From Orientallactaga sibirica (taxonomy: Eukaryota > Chordata > Mammalia > Rodentia > Dipodidae): a stretch of 64,000 bases of DNA. Of the stretch, positions 31,740 through 42,639 are shown in pieces (within the stretch, counting starts at the first letter, position 1; each line of letters begins with the position of its first letter). Under the pieces are notes generated by a model. That model was not told where the DNA came from. It saw only the letters and a program-made list of their open reading frames with translations, and searched no databases. The position numbers and the translations under genes are program-made. Location of the stretch: NCBI GenBank assembly GCA_036365145.1, contig JAEOAD010000029.1:26768001-26832000 (forward strand), written 5' to 3'.

Positions 31740-33695
31740 GGGCTTGGTGTTCTCTGGAATTGGCTCTCCAACTTCAGTGCCACTAAAGCTCTACTAGTAA
31801 TAAGGAGAGGGCTTTTACTGGTAATAAGGAAAGCACTTTTATTTGTAATAAGGAGGGCACTAATAATCCATGGTGTGAACTATTTAAAGAACTCCATGAG
31901 ATAGATGTATTGGGTGATCCTGAGTCATATCTTGCGAAGAGCAAGGAACTTAGTGACTCTGTATCTAAAACTTTTGAATGTTTGTGGAAAAGTAAGATGA
32001 ATGACAATGTTGGTGGGTTGCTTCTAGCCTCTCAGGATAAATTATTAAGGGAACAACAGAAGTTCAGAAAAGAAATTTCCAAGCTTAAGACCCACACACA
32101 TGATCTGAAGGTTTGTAAGGGTGCCCTAGAGGAGAGTCTCCTCTCTAACCAGAACAGGGCTCAAATTGCAGAAAACCAAACCCAAGCTCCCATTGTAAGA
32201 TTGGCTAACTCGCTATGTAAACTCAAATCCTAGCCTCACAGGCTATCAGAAGTTAAAGTGAGGTCACTGATTGGAAAAGAGTGGGATCCTATGACTTGGG
32301 ATGGGGATGTGTGGGAAGACCCTGAAGAATCTGGGGACATTGAGCTCTCAGATTCTGTAGAAGTTGTTTTGCATGAGAATGTGATCTCCCCTCCCTTAGC
32401 AGAAGTTGTTACCCCAACCCCCTGAAGTATTGCCCTCTCCATGCCTGGGAGAATTAATCCTTCTTTGTCTGAGGAAGCAGCAATGACCCTCCCTGCAGTA
32501 GGTGCTGATGATCATCAGTGCCCAACCATCTTTGCCTCTAGGCCTATAACAAGGCTTAAGGCTAGGCATGCCCCTAAAGGTGAGATAGAAAGAGTGACTC
32601 AAGAGAAAGTGAGGTATACCCCTAAAAGAACTTCAGGAGCTTTCTAACTTGTACAGGCAGAAACATGGAGAATATGTGTGGTAATTGATTTTAAGGGTGT
32701 GGGATGATGGCGGAAGGAATATAAGGTTAGATCAGGCTGAATTTATTGAAATGGGCCCATTGAGCAGAGATTTTAGATTTAACAGGGCAGCTCATGCAGT
32801 TGGAAGAGTTACCAAGAGTTGATTTGATTGGTTGGCTGAAATATGGATCCAAAGACTACTGTGAATGTGCTTGAGCTACCTGATATCCCTTGGCTTAATG
32901 TTGATGAAGTGATTAAAAGGCTCAGAGAGCCAGGCTTGGTGGCACACGCCTTTAATCCCAGCACTTGGGAGGCAGAGGTAGGAGGATTGCCATGAGTTCA
33001 AGGCCACCTTGTGACTACATAGTGAATTCCAGATCAGCCTGAGCTAGAGCAAGACCCTACCTCAGAAAACCAAAAGAAGAGAAGAAGAAGAAGAAGAAGA
33101 AGAAGAAGAAGAAGAAGAAGAAGAAGAAGGCGGCAGCGGCTCAGGAACTTGGAATTCTGGAGTGGAATTGCCATGTACACTCATCTTTGCCCTCACAATG
33201 GGAGCATCCAGAAGATGTGACCTTCACTAAGACTATAAGAAACAGATTTGTGAAGGGAGCCCCAAATCCCTTACTTAAAAGTTGCCAGTAGTTGCCATAA
33301 TATGTAAAGAAGACATCACAATGGGAGCCCCAGTTGCTGCATTAGGTGACTTAGATGCAGTGGGTCTAACTGGATCTCGGAGTAACAAGGGCCAAGTGGC
33401 AGTACTGAGTAGCCAAAGGCGAGGTGAATGTGTTTACCATAATGGACAACATAGGCAAAACAATGCTCGTAACAGTATGACTCCTGTAGACCTTTGGTAC
33501 TGGCTGATTAATCATGGTGTTCCCAGAAGTGAAATAGATAAGGAGCCTACTAAGTTTCTGCTTGATCTGTATAAGCAGAAAAGTTCCACAGCAAAGGAAC
33601 AAAAGGCCACTTTGAATTACAGCAAAAGAGAATCAAAGCCTTTTAACCAGTTTCCAGACTTGAGTCAGTTTACAGATCCTGAACCCCTTGATTGA
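31740..33695 (+). pseudogene. ERVL gag, degraded
   Basis: Two partial frames stand out. 31910-32233 encodes a lysine/glutamate-rich, coiled-coil-like segment ('LLREQQKFRKEISKLKTHTH'). 33282-33695 encodes the gag C-terminal part, with 'DLWYWLINHGVPRSEIDKEP'. Other parts are out of frame, and a B1 SINE with a (GAA)n tail (32930-33130) cuts the gene. No CCHC zinc knuckle is visible. Gag would form the particle core. Confidence 0.8.
32930..33130 (+). repeat. B1-type SINE in gag with a (GAA)n tail
   Basis: B1 body at 32930-33075. The tail has turned into about 18 uninterrupted GAA units (33076-33130). GGCTCAG occurs on both sides. Confidence 0.93.
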
Positions 33696-33837
33696 AGGGG
33701 TGACCAGGTCCCCTCAAGGAAAGACCCTCCCACAATCCCCAAAAGTTTCAACATTAAGCTAGTTCTATCCTTTCTCAGAGGGACCTGCGGCCTTTTGCTA
33801 GGGTAAATGTACACTGGGGAAAAAGAAATAATCAGAC

Positions 33838-34080
33838 TTATTTGACACTGACTCTGAATTGACATTGATTCCAGGAGACCCCAAATGGCATCGTGGTCCT
33901 CCAGTTAAAGTAGGTGCTTATGGAGGTCAGGTGATCAATGGAGTTTTGGCAAATGTTAGACTGACAGTGGGTCCAGTGGGTCCCCAAACTCATCCTGTGG
34001 TTATTTCCCCAGTCCCAGAATGCATAATTGGGATAGATATACTTAGGAGTTGGCAGAACCCCCACATTGGTTTCTGACTT
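33838..34080 (+). pseudogene. ERVL protease region, broken
   Basis: Encodes an aspartic-protease-like segment. The active-site triplet reads Asp-Thr-Asp, where retroviral proteases have Asp-Thr-Gly. The later 'ECIIGIDIL' fits the Gly-rich flap-to-helix region. A stop follows 'NPHIGF', and the RT lies in another frame. Confidence 0.8.
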
Positions 34081-35278
34081 GTGGGGTGAGGGCTATTATG
34101 GTTGAAAAGGACAAATGGAAGCCATTGGAGCTCCAGCTACCAGGAAAAATAGTGAACCAGAAAGAGTATCACATCCCTGGAGGAATTGCAGAGATTAATG
34201 CCACTATAAAGGACTTGAAGGATGCAGGGGTGGTGGTTCCCACCACATCTCCCTTTAACTCCCCTATTTGGCCTGTTCAGAAGATGGACGGATCTTGGAG
34301 AATGACAGTGGATTATCAGAAACTTAATCAGGTGGTGACTCCAACTGCAGCTGCTGTACCAGATGTGGTTTCTTTACTTGAGCAGATTAACACATCTCCT
34401 GGTACCTTAGTACACAGCTATTGATCTTGCGAATGCCTTCTTCTCCATACCTGTCCATAAGGACCACCAGAAGCAATTTGCCTTCAGCTGGCAAGGTCAG
34501 CAGTACACGTTTACTCTGTTACCTCAAGGTTATATTAACTCTCCAGCCCGGTGTCATAGCTTAGTTCGCCGGGAGCTTGATCACCTGTGCCTTCCACAAG
34601 GTGTCACATTGGTCCATTATATCAATGACATTATGCTGATTGGATTGGATGAGCAGGAGGTGGCAGCCACTCTGGAGTTGTTGGTACAGTATATGGATAG
34701 CAGGGGATGGGAAATAAATCCATCCAAAATTCAAGGGCCTTCCACCTTGGTGAAATTTCTGGGAGTTCAGTGATGTGGGGCATGCAGGGACATTCCTTCT
34801 AAGGTGAAGGATAAATTGTTGCACCTGGCCCCTCCTACCACCAAGAAGGAAGCACAATGTCTAGTGGGCCTATTTGGATTTTGGAGACAGCACATTCCTC
34901 ACTTGGGTGTGTTACTCCGTCCCATATATCAAGAGACTCAAAGCTACTAGTTTTCAGTGGGTCCCTGAACAACAGAAGGCTCTTTAACAGGTCCAGGTTG
35001 CTGTGCAGGTTGCTCTGCCACTTGGGTCATATGATCCAGCAGATCTGATGATACTTGAGGTGTCAGTGGCTGATAGGGATGCTGTTTGGAGCCTTTGGCA
35101 GGCCCCCATAGGTGAATCACACCGGAGGCCCTTGGGATTCTGGATCAAGGCCCTGCCATCATCTCCAGACAATTATTCTCCCTTTGAGAGATAGCTCTTG
35201 GCTTGCTATGGGGCCTTAGTAGAAACTGAACGTTTGACAATGGGCCATCAAGTTATTATGTGACCTGAGCTGCCCATT
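34081..35278 (+). pseudogene. ERVL reverse transcriptase, broken
   Basis: Fingers and palm are open from 34050 to 34424 ('[20 protein letters not shown]'), then a frameshift near 34405-34420. The catalytic box reads Tyr-Ile-Asn-Asp (34618-34629), so the first Asp of YxDD is changed to Asn. A TGA stop replaces the codon after 'FLGVQ' near 34772. It is therefore doubly inactive. Confidence 0.88.
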
Positions 35279-36073
35279 ATGAGCTGGGTGTTATCTGACC
35301 CACCAGGCCATAAAGTTGGACGTGCACAGCAGCGGTCCATCATCAAGTGGAAGTGGTATATCCGTGATCGGGCTGGAGCAGGCCCTGAAGGCACAAGGAA
35401 GTTACATGAGGAAGTTTCCCAAATGCCTATCGTTTCTACTCCTGTTACAATAGCTTCTGTCCCCAAACATGCACCTATGGCATCATGGGGTGTGCCCTAT
35501 GATCAACTGACTGAAGAGGAGAAGACCAGGGCATGGTTTACAGATGGTTCAGCACGCTATGCGGGCACCTCCCAGAAGTGGACAGCCACAGCATTACAGC
35601 CCCTTTCTGGGACAACTCTGAAGGACTGTGGTGAACAGAAGTCTTCACAAAGGACAGAACGTCAGGCAGTGCACATGGTTGTGCATTTTGCTTGGAAGGA
35701 AAAATGGCCAGATGTGCGGTTATACACTGATTCATGGGCTGTGGCCAATGGTTTGGCAGGATGGTCTGGGACTTGGAAGGAGCATGATTGGAAAATTGGT
35801 GAGAAGGACATTTGGGGAAGGTGTATGTGGATAGAGCTCTCTGAATGGGCAAAGGATATAAAGATACTTGTGTCCCATGTTAATGCTCATCAAGTGACCT
35901 CATCAGAGGATGACTTTAATAATCAAGTAAATAAACTGACCCATGCTGTGGACAGTGGTCAACCTCTTTCCTCAGCCATCCCTGTCATTGCCCAATGGGC
36001 CCATGAACAAAGTGGCCATGGTGGCAGGGATGCAGGTTATGCATGGGCCCAACAACATGGACCAATAGGCTGA
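35279..36073 (+). pseudogene. ERVL connection, RNase H and integrase N-terminus (264 codons open)
   Basis: The longest open frame of the provirus. RNase H carries 'WFTDGSARY' (first catalytic Asp) and 'YTDSWAVANGLAGW' (later Asp). The integrase zinc-binding domain starts with 'HEQSGHGG', the His pair of HHCC. It ends at TGA after 'QQHGPIG', before the Cys pair ('CQICQQQ' near 36097), so it is not a complete protein. Confidence 0.85.
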
Positions 36074-36693
36074 CCTGGCTACAGCTACTGCTGACTGCCA
36101 AATCTGCCAGCAGCAGAGACCAACTCTGAGCCCCTGATATGACAGCATTCCTTGGGGTGACCAGCCTGCAACTTGGTGGCAGGTTGACTACATTGGACCA
36201 CTTATATTATGGAAATTGCAGTGTTTTGTCCTTACTGGAATAAACACTTCTTCTGAGTATGCATTTGCCTTTCCTGCATCTAGTGCTTCTGCCAAAACTA
36301 CCACCCATGGGCTTACAGAATGCCTTATCCACCATCATGGTATGCCACACAGCATTGCTTCTGACCAAGGAACACACTTCACAGCCAAGGAAGTATGGCA
36401 GTGGGCTCATGATCATGGAATTCACTGAGTCTTATCATGTGCCCCACCACCCTGAAGCAGCTAGCTTGACAAAACAGTGGAATGGCCTTTTAAAGAAGCA
36501 GCTACAGTGCCAACTAGGTGGCAATAGCTTGGAGGGCTGGGAGAGTGTCCTCCAGCAGGCTGTATATGCTCTGAATCAGCGTCCTATATATGGTGCTGTT
36601 TCTCCTAGAGCCTGGATTCAAGGGTCTAGGAATCAAGGGGTGGAAATGGGAATGGTCCAGTTTACTATCATCCCAAGTGACTCATTAGCTTAA
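36074..36693 (+). pseudogene. ERVL integrase catalytic core, broken
   Basis: The DDE residues are all recognisable but in different frames: Asp in 'VDYIGP' (near 36187), Asp in 'IASDQGTHF' (near 36360) and Glu in 'HHPEAA' (near 36450). A TGA after 'DHGIH' (36426-36428) and a frame change separate the last from the first two. Confidence 0.85.
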
Positions 36694-36714
36694 TTTTTGC
36701 TTCCTGTTCCCACA

Positions 36715-37243
36715 GCCTTATGCTCTGCTGGCCTAGAGGTGTTGGTTCCAGAGGGGGGAGTGCTTTTGTCAGGACACACGAAGAACATTCCATTGAATTG
36801 GAAGGTAAGACTTCCCCCTGGCCACTTTGGGCTCCTGATGCCCTTGATCTAAAAAGGATTTACAGGGTAGCAGGGGCGATTGATTCAGACTAGCAGGAGG
36901 AAATCAGACTGCTCCTCCACAATGGAGGTAAGGAAGAGTATGTCTGGGTGCAGGAGATCCTTTAGGGCATCTCTTGGTGTTACCATGTCCTGTTACCAAA
37001 GTCAATGGACAGTTGCAACAACCTAATCAAGGCAGTGTGATAAATGGCCCAGATCCTTCAGGAATGAAGGTATGGGTCACCCCTCCAGGTAAAGAACCAA
37101 GACCTGCTGAGGTGCTTGCTGAAGGTGGAGGAAATACCAAATGGGTAGTAGAGGAAGGCAGTAACAAATACCAGCTAAGGCCACGGGACCAGTTACAAAA
37201 AGAGGAATGTGATTGCCATGAGTGTTTCTGTCTACCTTGTTAA
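36715..37243 (+). pseudogene. ERVL dUTPase-like region and pol 3' end
   Basis: Segments 'PPGHFGLLMP' (about 36810-36840) and 'AIDSD', then a TAG, then 'QEEIRLLLH' match the motif order of retroviral dUTPases, which ERVL carries downstream of integrase. A final open frame (36974-37243) ends the region. Stops show it is inactive. Confidence 0.7.
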
Positions 37244-37542
37244 GAGGGTTTGTGCATATCTACACCAATATTAAGATGTTTTGTTCATCCTCTATTTCTC
37301 TATTAGGTAATTAATACTGATTAAGATCATATCACTAGTTAACCACTGTTGAATTTATATTTGACTTATTATATTAGAGACTAAGCATTCTCAAGGAACC
37401 TTGCTTTGTATGGAGGGAAGATTGTGCATTTCTGGTTGTTCATGGAATAGTTATACCATGTTGGGCGGAACTATGACCTTTGTGAGTGTCTTCATTTGGA
37501 AATTAAGTATGATGTAAGGAGATATGGTTTGGTGTCAAGTTG

Positions 37543-37556
37543 ACAAGGGGTGGACT
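37543..37556 (+). promoter_or_regulatory. Polypurine tract of the provirus (weak)
   Basis: ACAAGGGGTGGACT directly precedes the 3' LTR. It is purine-rich with two interruptions, probably decayed. Confidence 0.6.
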
Positions 37557-37865
37557 TGTGATGGTTAAGTTTTGTGTCAACTTGATCTGTTTAGGAATCC
37601 AAAGACATTACCCATAAGTGGGTCTCTGAGGTTGTTTCCAGAGGATTAACTAAAGGAGGAATCCTTTCCCCAGGGTGAGCCCTTCCTCCACAGTGGACAG
37701 CCCCTCTTGGAGGGGACATGCTTTATCTAAGGAAGTCCAGGGAAGGAAAGTATCCCCTCCTCCCACCTGGCTGCCTGCTACCTTCCAGTGTAGACTGAAG
37801 AGCAGCATCTCTCCAGGAAGCCTCCAGGCCTTCAGTGCTGGATTGGGACTGCTGATGTATCCACC

Positions 37866-38022
37866 TTTTGTTTGTTTGTTTGTTTGTTTGTTTGTTTGTT
37901 TGTTTGTTTGTTTTTTGAGGTAGGGTTTCACTCTAGTGCAGGCTGACCTGGAACTCATGGCGATTCTCCTACCTCTACCTCCAGAGTGCTGGGATTAAAG
38001 GCATGCACCACCAAGTCTGACT
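37866..38022 (-). repeat. B1-type SINE with (TTTG)n tail
   Basis: A (TTTG)n run at 37867-37912, then a reverse B1 lacking 'ttcactatgtagtctcaggg'. Confidence 0.9.
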
Positions 38023-38029
38023 CCTAGCT

Positions 38030-38468
38030 TTTTTCTTTTTTTTTCTTTTTTTTTTTTTTTTTTTTTTTTTTGACAGAGAAGGGGAGATAGAGAGAATGGG
38101 TGTGCCAGGGCCTCCAGCCACTGCAAACGAACTCCAGATGCATGTGCCCCCTTGTGCATCAGGCTAACTTGGGTCCTAGGGAATCAAACCTGGGTCCTTT
38201 GGCTTTGCAGACAAATGCATTTACCACTAAACCATCCCTCCAACCATTCCCCCCCCCCGACTTATTTTAACACACGAGAGAGAATTGGCATGCCAGGATC
38301 TCCAGCCACTGCAATAGAACTCCAGATGCATGCACCCCCTTGTGCGCATGTGCAACCTTGTGCTCTTGCGTCACTGTGCATCTGGCTTATGTGGGACCTG
38401 GAGAGTCAAACTTGAGTCCTTAGGCTTCACAGGCAAGTGTCTTAACCACTAAGCCATCTCTCCAGCCC
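38030..38468 (-). repeat. Two tandem B2-like SINEs
   Basis: Reverse copies at 38030-38246 and 38250-38468. The second is a longer form with 'tgcgcatgtgcaaccttgtg'. Confidence 0.9.
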
Positions 38469-38630
38469 AAGAATCCAGCTTTGTGGACTGAGCAACTACT
38501 GGGTTCCTTGACTCTCAGGCCTGCAAATTGCTATTGTTGGACTGCTGTAAACTAATCCAATAAATTCCCTTTTAATACAATTCCTTCTATCAGTTCTGTT
38601 CCTCTAGAGAACCCTGACTAATGCAGCATT

Positions 38631-38880
38631 CTAGCCACAGTGAGTTGTGGCAGAGAGAGCAGCAAGTATCTGCAGGGGATGCCTTCTCATGCTACAGCTC
38701 AGGTAGGCCTCACCTTGGACCCTTACCCTGCAGCAACAAGTGTCACAGCTTGGATTTGGAATGTGTGACACCCAGGCCCCGAAAGTGGTAGTATTAGAGT
38801 GCTTGGGCCCAAGGTATTTAAGACCCTTAGCTTGGCAGCTATCTAAACTCCTCCAGCAACCATAACCTGCAGTTTTAATT
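38631..38880. other. Unique sequence right of the provirus
   Basis: No repeat recognised. Confidence 0.4.
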
Positions 38881-38889
38881 CTGTGACTT

Positions 38890-39022
38890 TTTGGGGGGTT
38901 TTTAAAGGTAGGGTCTCACCCTAGCCAGGCTGACCTGGAATTCACCATGTAGTCTCACGGTGATCCTCCTACCTCTGCCTCCCGAGTGCTGGGATTAAAG
39001 GCATGCGCCACCACACCTGGCT
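38890..39022 (-). repeat. B1-type SINE with TSD
   Basis: Reverse B1 missing about 15 bp at 'gtagtctcacggtgatcc'. TTCTGTGACT(C)TTTT occurs on both sides (near 38878 and 39027). Confidence 0.92.
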
Positions 39023-39042
39023 TTCTTCTGTGACTCTTTTAA

Positions 39043-39208
39043 TTTTTTTTTTTTTTTTTTTTTTTGGTTTTTCGAGGTAGGGTCTCACTCTGGCTCAGGC
39101 TGACCTGGAATTCACTATGTAGTCTCAGGGTGGCCTCGAACTCTCGGTGATCCTCCTACCTCTGCCTCCCGAGTGCTGGGATTAAAGGCATGCGCCACCA
39201 CGCCCGGC
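39043..39208 (-). repeat. B1-type SINE
   Basis: Young-looking reverse B1 with poly-T and the intact end CACGCCCGGC. Confidence 0.95.
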
Positions 39209-39209
39209 T

Positions 39210-39352
39210 TCTTTTTAATATTTTTACTCATTTGCAAGGAAAGAGAGTTAGAATGGGCTCATCAGGACCTCTTGTCATGCACCACTTTGTACATCTGGCT
39301 TTACATGAGTACTGGGGACTCAAACCCAGGCCAGCAGGCTTTGCAAGCAGGC
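39210..39352 (-). repeat. B2-like SINE, head missing
   Basis: Reverse copy from the tail to 'caggctttgcaagcagg'. The tRNA-like head is lost. Confidence 0.85.
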
Positions 39353-39367
39353 CCTCTTTGACTTTTT

Positions 39368-39544
39368 TTGTTGTTGTTGTTGCTGTGTTTTGTTTTGTTT
39401 AGTTTTTCGAGGTAGGGTCTCACTCTAGCCTAGGCTGACCTGGAATTCACTATATATTCTCAGAGTGGCTTTGAACTCATGGTGATCCTCCTACCTGTGC
39501 CTTCTGAGTACTGGGATTAAAGGCGTGCTCCACCACGCCTGGCT
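39368..39544 (-). repeat. B1-type SINE with 15-bp TSD
   Basis: Reverse B1 with a (GTT)n-rich tail. CCTCTTTGACTTTTT is at 39353-39367 and 39545-39559. Confidence 0.95.
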
Positions 39545-39559
39545 CCTCTTTGACTTTTT

Positions 39560-39800
39560 CAGCCTCTCATTTTTCTTCAGCCTCAACCTCTCTGCCCTCT
39601 CTCACCTTCTCTTCTTCCCTTCACCCTCCCTCACTTACTCTACTGCTCCAGCTTCCAGTCATTTCTGCCCTGACTGCTTTAGAGACCTCTTCAGCTGTCT
39701 CTCATTGCTAATGGTGCTTCACTCTAGTACCACCAGTGCTGCTGCCCTTTTCTCCTTTCGTCTTGGTACTAGCTGAGCCTCCACTACTGAGGAGCATCAA
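39560..39800. other. Pyrimidine-rich unique sequence
   Basis: A CT-biased stretch without recognisable repeat or gene. Confidence 0.4.
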
Positions 39801-39817
39801 CGGTAGGAAAGAGGACT

Positions 39818-40075
39818 GGAGAGAAGACTCGGCAGATAAAGCTCTTGTCACACAAGCATGAGGACCTGAGTTCAACTTTCAGAACACACATAAGAATGAT
39901 GAAGCACACTTGTGATCCTGGTGCTCGGGGGATGCAGGGACAGGTAAGTCCCTAGAGCTGGCTGGCCAGCTAGCCTGATTGGTGAGCTCCAATCAAACAG
40001 AGGTAGGTGAAGTACCTGAGGAACGACACCTGAGGTTGTCCTCTGGCCACATGCATGTGTACACATACCATATAA
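39818..40075 (+). repeat. B4-like ID-B1 composite SINE
   Basis: ID head ('gaggacctgagttcaacttt') with a distal part ending 'catgcatgtgtacacatacc'. Confidence 0.65.
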
Positions 40076-40086
40076 GCAGGTGTGAT

Positions 40087-40650
40087 GGCTAATGTCTAGC
40101 TGTCAACTCAAGAGGATTTAGAATCACCATGGAAACAAATCCCTTGCATGTCTGCTAAGGATTTTCTAGATTAGGTTAATTGAAGTGAGAAGACCAACAC
40201 TGTGCAGTACCATTCTAAAGAAAGCACTCCCCTGGAAAAAGAAGATAGCTAGGGCTGGAAGGATGGCTTAGCAGTTAAGGCATTTGCCTGCAAAGCCAAA
40301 GGACCCAGGTTCAATTCCCCAGGATCCATGTTAGCCAGATGCACAAGGGGGCGCACATGTCTGGAGTTCGTTTGCAGTGGCTGGAGGCCCTGGCATGCCC
40401 ATTTTCTCCCTCTCTCTCCCTCTCTCTCTCTCTGTCAAATAAATAAATAAAAATAAGATATTTTTTAAAAAGAAGATAGCTAGCTGAGCACCAGAATTCA
40501 TCTCTAATTCCTCTATGCTGAGGAGGCCATGTGATGCTGGCTTCCTGCTCCTGCCAGGATGAACATTCCCTTGAAACTGAGCCAAAAAGAAACGCTTTCC
40601 TTCTGTAAAGAAAATTCTGTAATTTGCCCAAACAACAAGAAAGCAACTAA
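40087..40650 (+). mobile_element. ORR1-like MaLR solo LTR split by a B2-like SINE
   Basis: Starts near 'tgatggctaatgtctagctg' with 'tcaccatggaaacaaatccc', continues after the SINE with 'gctgagcaccagaattcatc' and ends 'agaaagcaactaa'. Same type as the LTR at 8615-8948. Confidence 0.75.
40253..40469 (+). repeat. B2-like SINE with 14-bp TSD
   Basis: Complete, B box GGTTCAATTCC. AAGAAGATAGCTAG is at 40239-40252 and 40470-40483. Confidence 0.96.
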
Positions 40651-40651
40651 A

Positions 40652-40811
40652 GCCAGGTGTGGTGTCACACACCTTTAATCCTAGCTCTCGAAAGGCAGAA
40701 GTAGGAGGAATACTGTGAGCTGGAGGCTACCCTGAGACTACATAGTAAATTCCAGGTCAGCCTGGGCTAGAATGAGACCCTACCTCAAAAAAACCAAAGG
40801 AAAAAAAATTA
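40652..40811 (+). repeat. B1-type SINE
   Basis: Complete B1, placed at the end of the LTR. 'agaaagcaact' and 'agaaagtaact' flank it. Confidence 0.92.
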
Positions 40812-40906
40812 TTAGAAGAAAGTAACTGATATACATGCATGCATACATACATGTAATACCACATACCCGCACACACATACCTGCATGAAAATAAAAGGAA
40901 ATAAGA

Positions 40907-41035
40907 GGGATGGAGAGATGGCTTAACAGTTAAGGCATTTGCCTACAAAGCCAAAGGACCCACATAAGCCAGATGCACAAGGGGGTGCATGCATCTGGAG
41001 TTCATTTGCAGTGGCTGGATGCCCTGGTGCCCAGA

Positions 41036-41073
<38 letters not shown>

Positions 41074-41108
41074 CTTTCTCTCAAATAAATAAAATATATT
41101 TTTTAAAG
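40907..41108 (+). repeat. B2-like SINE lacking the B box
   Basis: The text 'aaaggacccacataagcc' shows a clean deletion of the B-box segment between two ACCCA repeats. The CT stretch and tail are present. Confidence 0.9.
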
Positions 41109-41129
41109 GAGACAAGAAAAAGTTCACTT

Positions 41130-41280
41130 AAGGCTGGAGAAGTAGCTCAGTGGTTAAAGGCACTTACTTGCAAAGCCTACTGGCCTGGGTTCAACTCCCC
41201 ACTACCCACATAAAGCAAGATGCAAAAAGTGACACATGTATATGAAGCTCCTTTGCAGCAACAAGAGGTATGTATGCACG
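41130..41280 (+). repeat. Diverged B2-like SINE
   Basis: Head and B box are present ('gggttcaactccccactacc'), but the distal part decays without a clear tail. Confidence 0.75.
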
Positions 41281-41423
41281 TACCTGCATACATGCATACA
41301 TGAATTTCACTCACGAGAAGCCTTTTATTTGACCTAATGTTACACCCTGAGGAAGCAGCATAAAATGGTGTCTCTCCAATCTCTTTACTGGCATCAAGGC
41401 AGATCTTGCAAATGAAAATGTAA

Positions 41424-41559
41424 AGCCGGGCATGGTGGTGCACATCTTTAATCCCAGCACTCCGGGAGGCAGATGTGGGAGGATTGCTGTAAGTTCAAGG
41501 CCACCCTGAGAACACATAGCTAATTCCAGGTCAGCCTGGACCAGAGTGAGACCCTACCT

Positions 41560-41597
<38 letters not shown>

Positions 41598-41618
41598 CGA
41601 AAAGAAAAAAAAAAAAAA
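41424..41618 (+). repeat. B1-type SINE with about 55-base A-rich tail
   Basis: B1 body with a very long, once-interrupted A tail. GAAAATGT occurs on both sides. Confidence 0.93.
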
Positions 41619-41780
41619 AGAAAATGTGTTTGCACCAATCATGGCAGAGTCCCTCATGCAAATGAGAACCTACTTGCACCAATTCACAGTAGCCCCTCAC
41701 TCAAATGAAGAACTGTATTTTTACAAGGCCATAAGTGTTCCCCTCAGATTTGGAGGTGTCACTGCTCTTCCACCTTCTTT

Positions 41781-42013
41781 GTTTTTTTTAATATTTTATT
41801 TATTTGTTTGTTTGTTTGTTTGTTTATTTGTTTATTTATTTATTTGAGAGAGAAAGAGAGAATGGGCACATCGGGGACTACTGCAACTGCAAACAAACTC
41901 CAGACACAAGTGCCACTTTGTGTATCTGGCTTTATGTGGGTACCAGGGAATTGAATCCTGGCCATCAGGCTTTGCAGCAAGCAGTTTAACCACTGAGCCA
42001 GCTCCCCAGCCCA
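41781..42013 (-). repeat. B2-like SINE with (TTTG)n
   Basis: A (TTTG/TTTA)n run at about 41795-41845, then the reverse body ending 'ccagctccccagccc'. Confidence 0.92.
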
Positions 42014-42021
42014 CAGCCAAC

Positions 42022-42130
42022 TTTTTAAAAGAGAATCTCACAATGCAGCTTAGCCCACGTTGGTCTTTAACTTGTGACCCTCCTGGCCCCACCTCCTAAG
42101 TGCTAGGAGTACAGCACCACATGCCTAGCC
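42022..42130 (-). repeat. Old B1-type SINE fragment
   Basis: 'cacctcctaagtgctaggag' and 'caccacatgcctagcc' are diverged reverse B1 text. Confidence 0.65.
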
Positions 42131-42176
42131 TTTGATCTTGATTTTAGAGTGCAGTTGGAAAAAAATTTTATTCACC

Positions 42177-42366
42177 TAGGGATGTAGCCCAGGTGGTAGA
42201 ATGTTTGCTTTGCATGTGAGAGAGTCTGGGTTTGATGCCTTCCACCACATAAACCAAATGTAGAATGACCATAATTTCAGCACTTGGAAAATGTATGCAG
42301 GAAGATCAGAAGTTCATAGCAATTCTTGGCTACATAAGAATTTGTCTAAAAAATTAAATAAATAAG
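42177..42366 (+). repeat. B4-like ID-B1 composite SINE
   Basis: ID head 'agggatgtagcccaggtggt' joined to a diverged B1 body. Confidence 0.65.
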
Positions 42367-42553
42367 CCATGCATGATGGCACACGTCTTTAATCCCAGCA
42401 CTCAGGAGGCAGAGGTAGGAGGATCACCATGAGTTCAAGGCCATCTTGAGACTACATAGTGAATTCCAGGTTAGCCTGGGCTAGAGTGAAATCCTACCTT
42501 GAAAATCAAAAGGTAAAATAAAATAAAATAAAATAAAATAAAATAAAATAAAA
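42367..42553 (+). repeat. B1-type SINE with (AAAAT)n tail
   Basis: B1 body, then about nine AAAAT units (42510-42553). Confidence 0.93.
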
Positions 42554-42639
42554 ACGTTTATTGTAAACTAGTACTGTGTTTTGCTAGCAACAGCCTCATG
42601 CATATCATGCTTTCTCTGTGCTTCATCTTCAGTACTGAC

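Larger units (their letters stand above)
31230..38625 (+). mobile_element. ERVL (class III) endogenous retrovirus, structurally complete, coding-dead
   Basis: Two LTRs of the same family (31230-31680 and 37557-38625) flank gag-pro-pol-dUTPase. A perfect 5-bp TSD GCATT lies at 31225-31229 and 38626-38630. There is no env: only about 310 bp separate the last pol-like frame from the 3' LTR, as expected of ERVL. By eye the LTRs differ at more than one base in ten, so it is old. Every gene has frameshifts or stops, so it cannot express a full polyprotein. Confidence 0.95.
37557..38625 (+). repeat. ERVL 3' LTR with three nested SINEs
   Basis: The LTR parts 37557-37865 and 38469-38625 together equal the 5' LTR in length. 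The insert carries one B1 and two B2-like SINEs. AATAAATTCCC near 38560 is the polyadenylation-type signal. Confidence 0.92.

Noticed and set aside
35538..35852. 104-codon minus-strand frame
   Set aside because: It is antisense to the ERVL RNase H region, which has recognisable motifs on the plus strand.
37244..37556. A possible env gene between pol and the 3' LTR of the provirus
   Set aside because: Only about 310 bp are available, with stops in all frames and no signal or membrane segment. ERVL elements normally lack env.
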